Under the pieces are notes generated by a model. That model searched no databases, was not told where the DNA came from, and saw nothing but the letters and a program-made list of their open reading frames with translations. 5,792 nt of DNA from DATIKM01 sp035477595 (GTDB lineage Bacteria > Armatimonadota > Chthonomonadetes > Chthonomonadales > CAJBBX01): positions 1 through 5,792 of the forward strand of contig DATIKM010000097.1 in assembly GCA_035477595.1 (NCBI GenBank), read 5' to 3'. Positions 5,536 to 5,792 of this stretch are shown piece by piece. Numbering within the stretch: the first letter of the stretch is position 1; the number at the start of each line of letters is the position of its first letter. Position numbers and translations under genes: made by a program.

Positions 5536-5792
5536 CCTACCTACGGATACGAGTGCGAGAAGTGCCGCGAGCAGTTCGAGGTCTTTCAACGGATCACCGA
5601 CGCCGCCCTGGAGGCGCATGAGGGCTGCGGGGGCCGTGTGCGGCGCCTGCTCTACCCCGTCGGCATCGTCTTCAAGGGCGCGGGCTTCCATGTGAACGAC
5701 TACGGCCCGAACGGCCGGAACGGGGGATCGAGGAAGACCGAGGCGGAGAAGAAGGCGGAGACCGCTGCCGAGAAGCCGGCCGAGACCAAGCC
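5533..5792 (+). CDS. FmdB-family zinc-ribbon protein (N-terminal part, runs off the window)
   Basis: The first 86 codons are present. MPTYGYECEKC...FEVFQ, then CGGRVRRLL and GIVFKGAGFHVNDYG, is the signature of the small FmdB-type putative regulatory proteins, named after a protein linked to formamidase/acetamidase expression. The biochemical role of most members is unknown. The first zinc pair is CEKC (residues 8-11). At the second, the usual CPxCGG appears as HEGCGG, so one Cys is replaced by His, which can still bind zinc. After the domain (about residue 62) comes a Lys/Glu/Ala-rich low-complexity tail (KTEAEKKAETAAEKPAE) that continues past the window edge. Family members usually have 70-120 residues, so most of the protein is visible. 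It follows rnj on the same strand but after 136 bp, probably with its own promoter. Confidence 0.9.
   Translation, partial: MPTYGYECEKCREQFEVFQRITDAALEAHEGCGGRVRRLLYPVGIVFKGAGFHVNDYGPNGRNGGSRKTEAEKKAETAAEKPAETK

Overview
The window is GC-rich bacterial chromosome. It carries four conserved housekeeping-type genes, with a two-gene segment of unknown function inserted among them. RNase J together with an FmdB-type zinc ribbon, an 'MPELPDIE'-type Fpg glycosylase and a one-helix Tat protein fits a high-GC, deep-branching lineage such as Armatimonadota, Chloroflexota or a relative. This is inference from gene style; no rRNA or other phylogenetic marker is present, so the phylum stays open.

Layout. 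At the left edge, on the minus strand, is the N-terminus of a TatA/TatE-like translocase subunit (1-113). It has a clear Shine-Dalgarno (SD) site and a good -10 box, with a dyad just upstream. Positions 114-530 hold no convincing protein-coding gene, but contain several GC-rich palindromes and a strong SD followed by a 13-codon ORF. Next come two plus-strand genes of unknown function, 531-1724 and 1721-2506, whose stop and start codons overlap (TTGA). The first encodes a soluble protein with an N-terminal globular part, a Pro/Ala linker, a long coiled coil and a C-terminal domain ending in an RIHF...CGDHL-like motif. The second encodes a four-helix membrane protein with a cytosolic C-terminal domain. 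A 145-bp convergent gap containing a perfect 12-bp inverted repeat separates them from mutM/fpg on the minus strand (2652-3578). The rnj gene for RNase J (3729-5396) diverges from mutM. After a 136-bp gap comes the start of an FmdB-family zinc-ribbon gene (5533 to the window edge).

How the genes relate. TatA (protein export), Fpg (repair of oxidised bases), RNase J (mRNA and rRNA processing) and FmdB have no shared pathway here; the arrangement looks like ordinary core chromosome. The two-gene segment is the part worth attention. It is translationally coupled, pairs a coiled-coil cytosolic protein with a membrane protein, and lies between an 11-bp direct repeat (289-299 and 2614-2624). An accessory cassette, possibly a sensor plus membrane effector, is a reasonable hypothesis. 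Nothing in the sequence proves the function, and the proteins carry no catalytic motif that I recognise.
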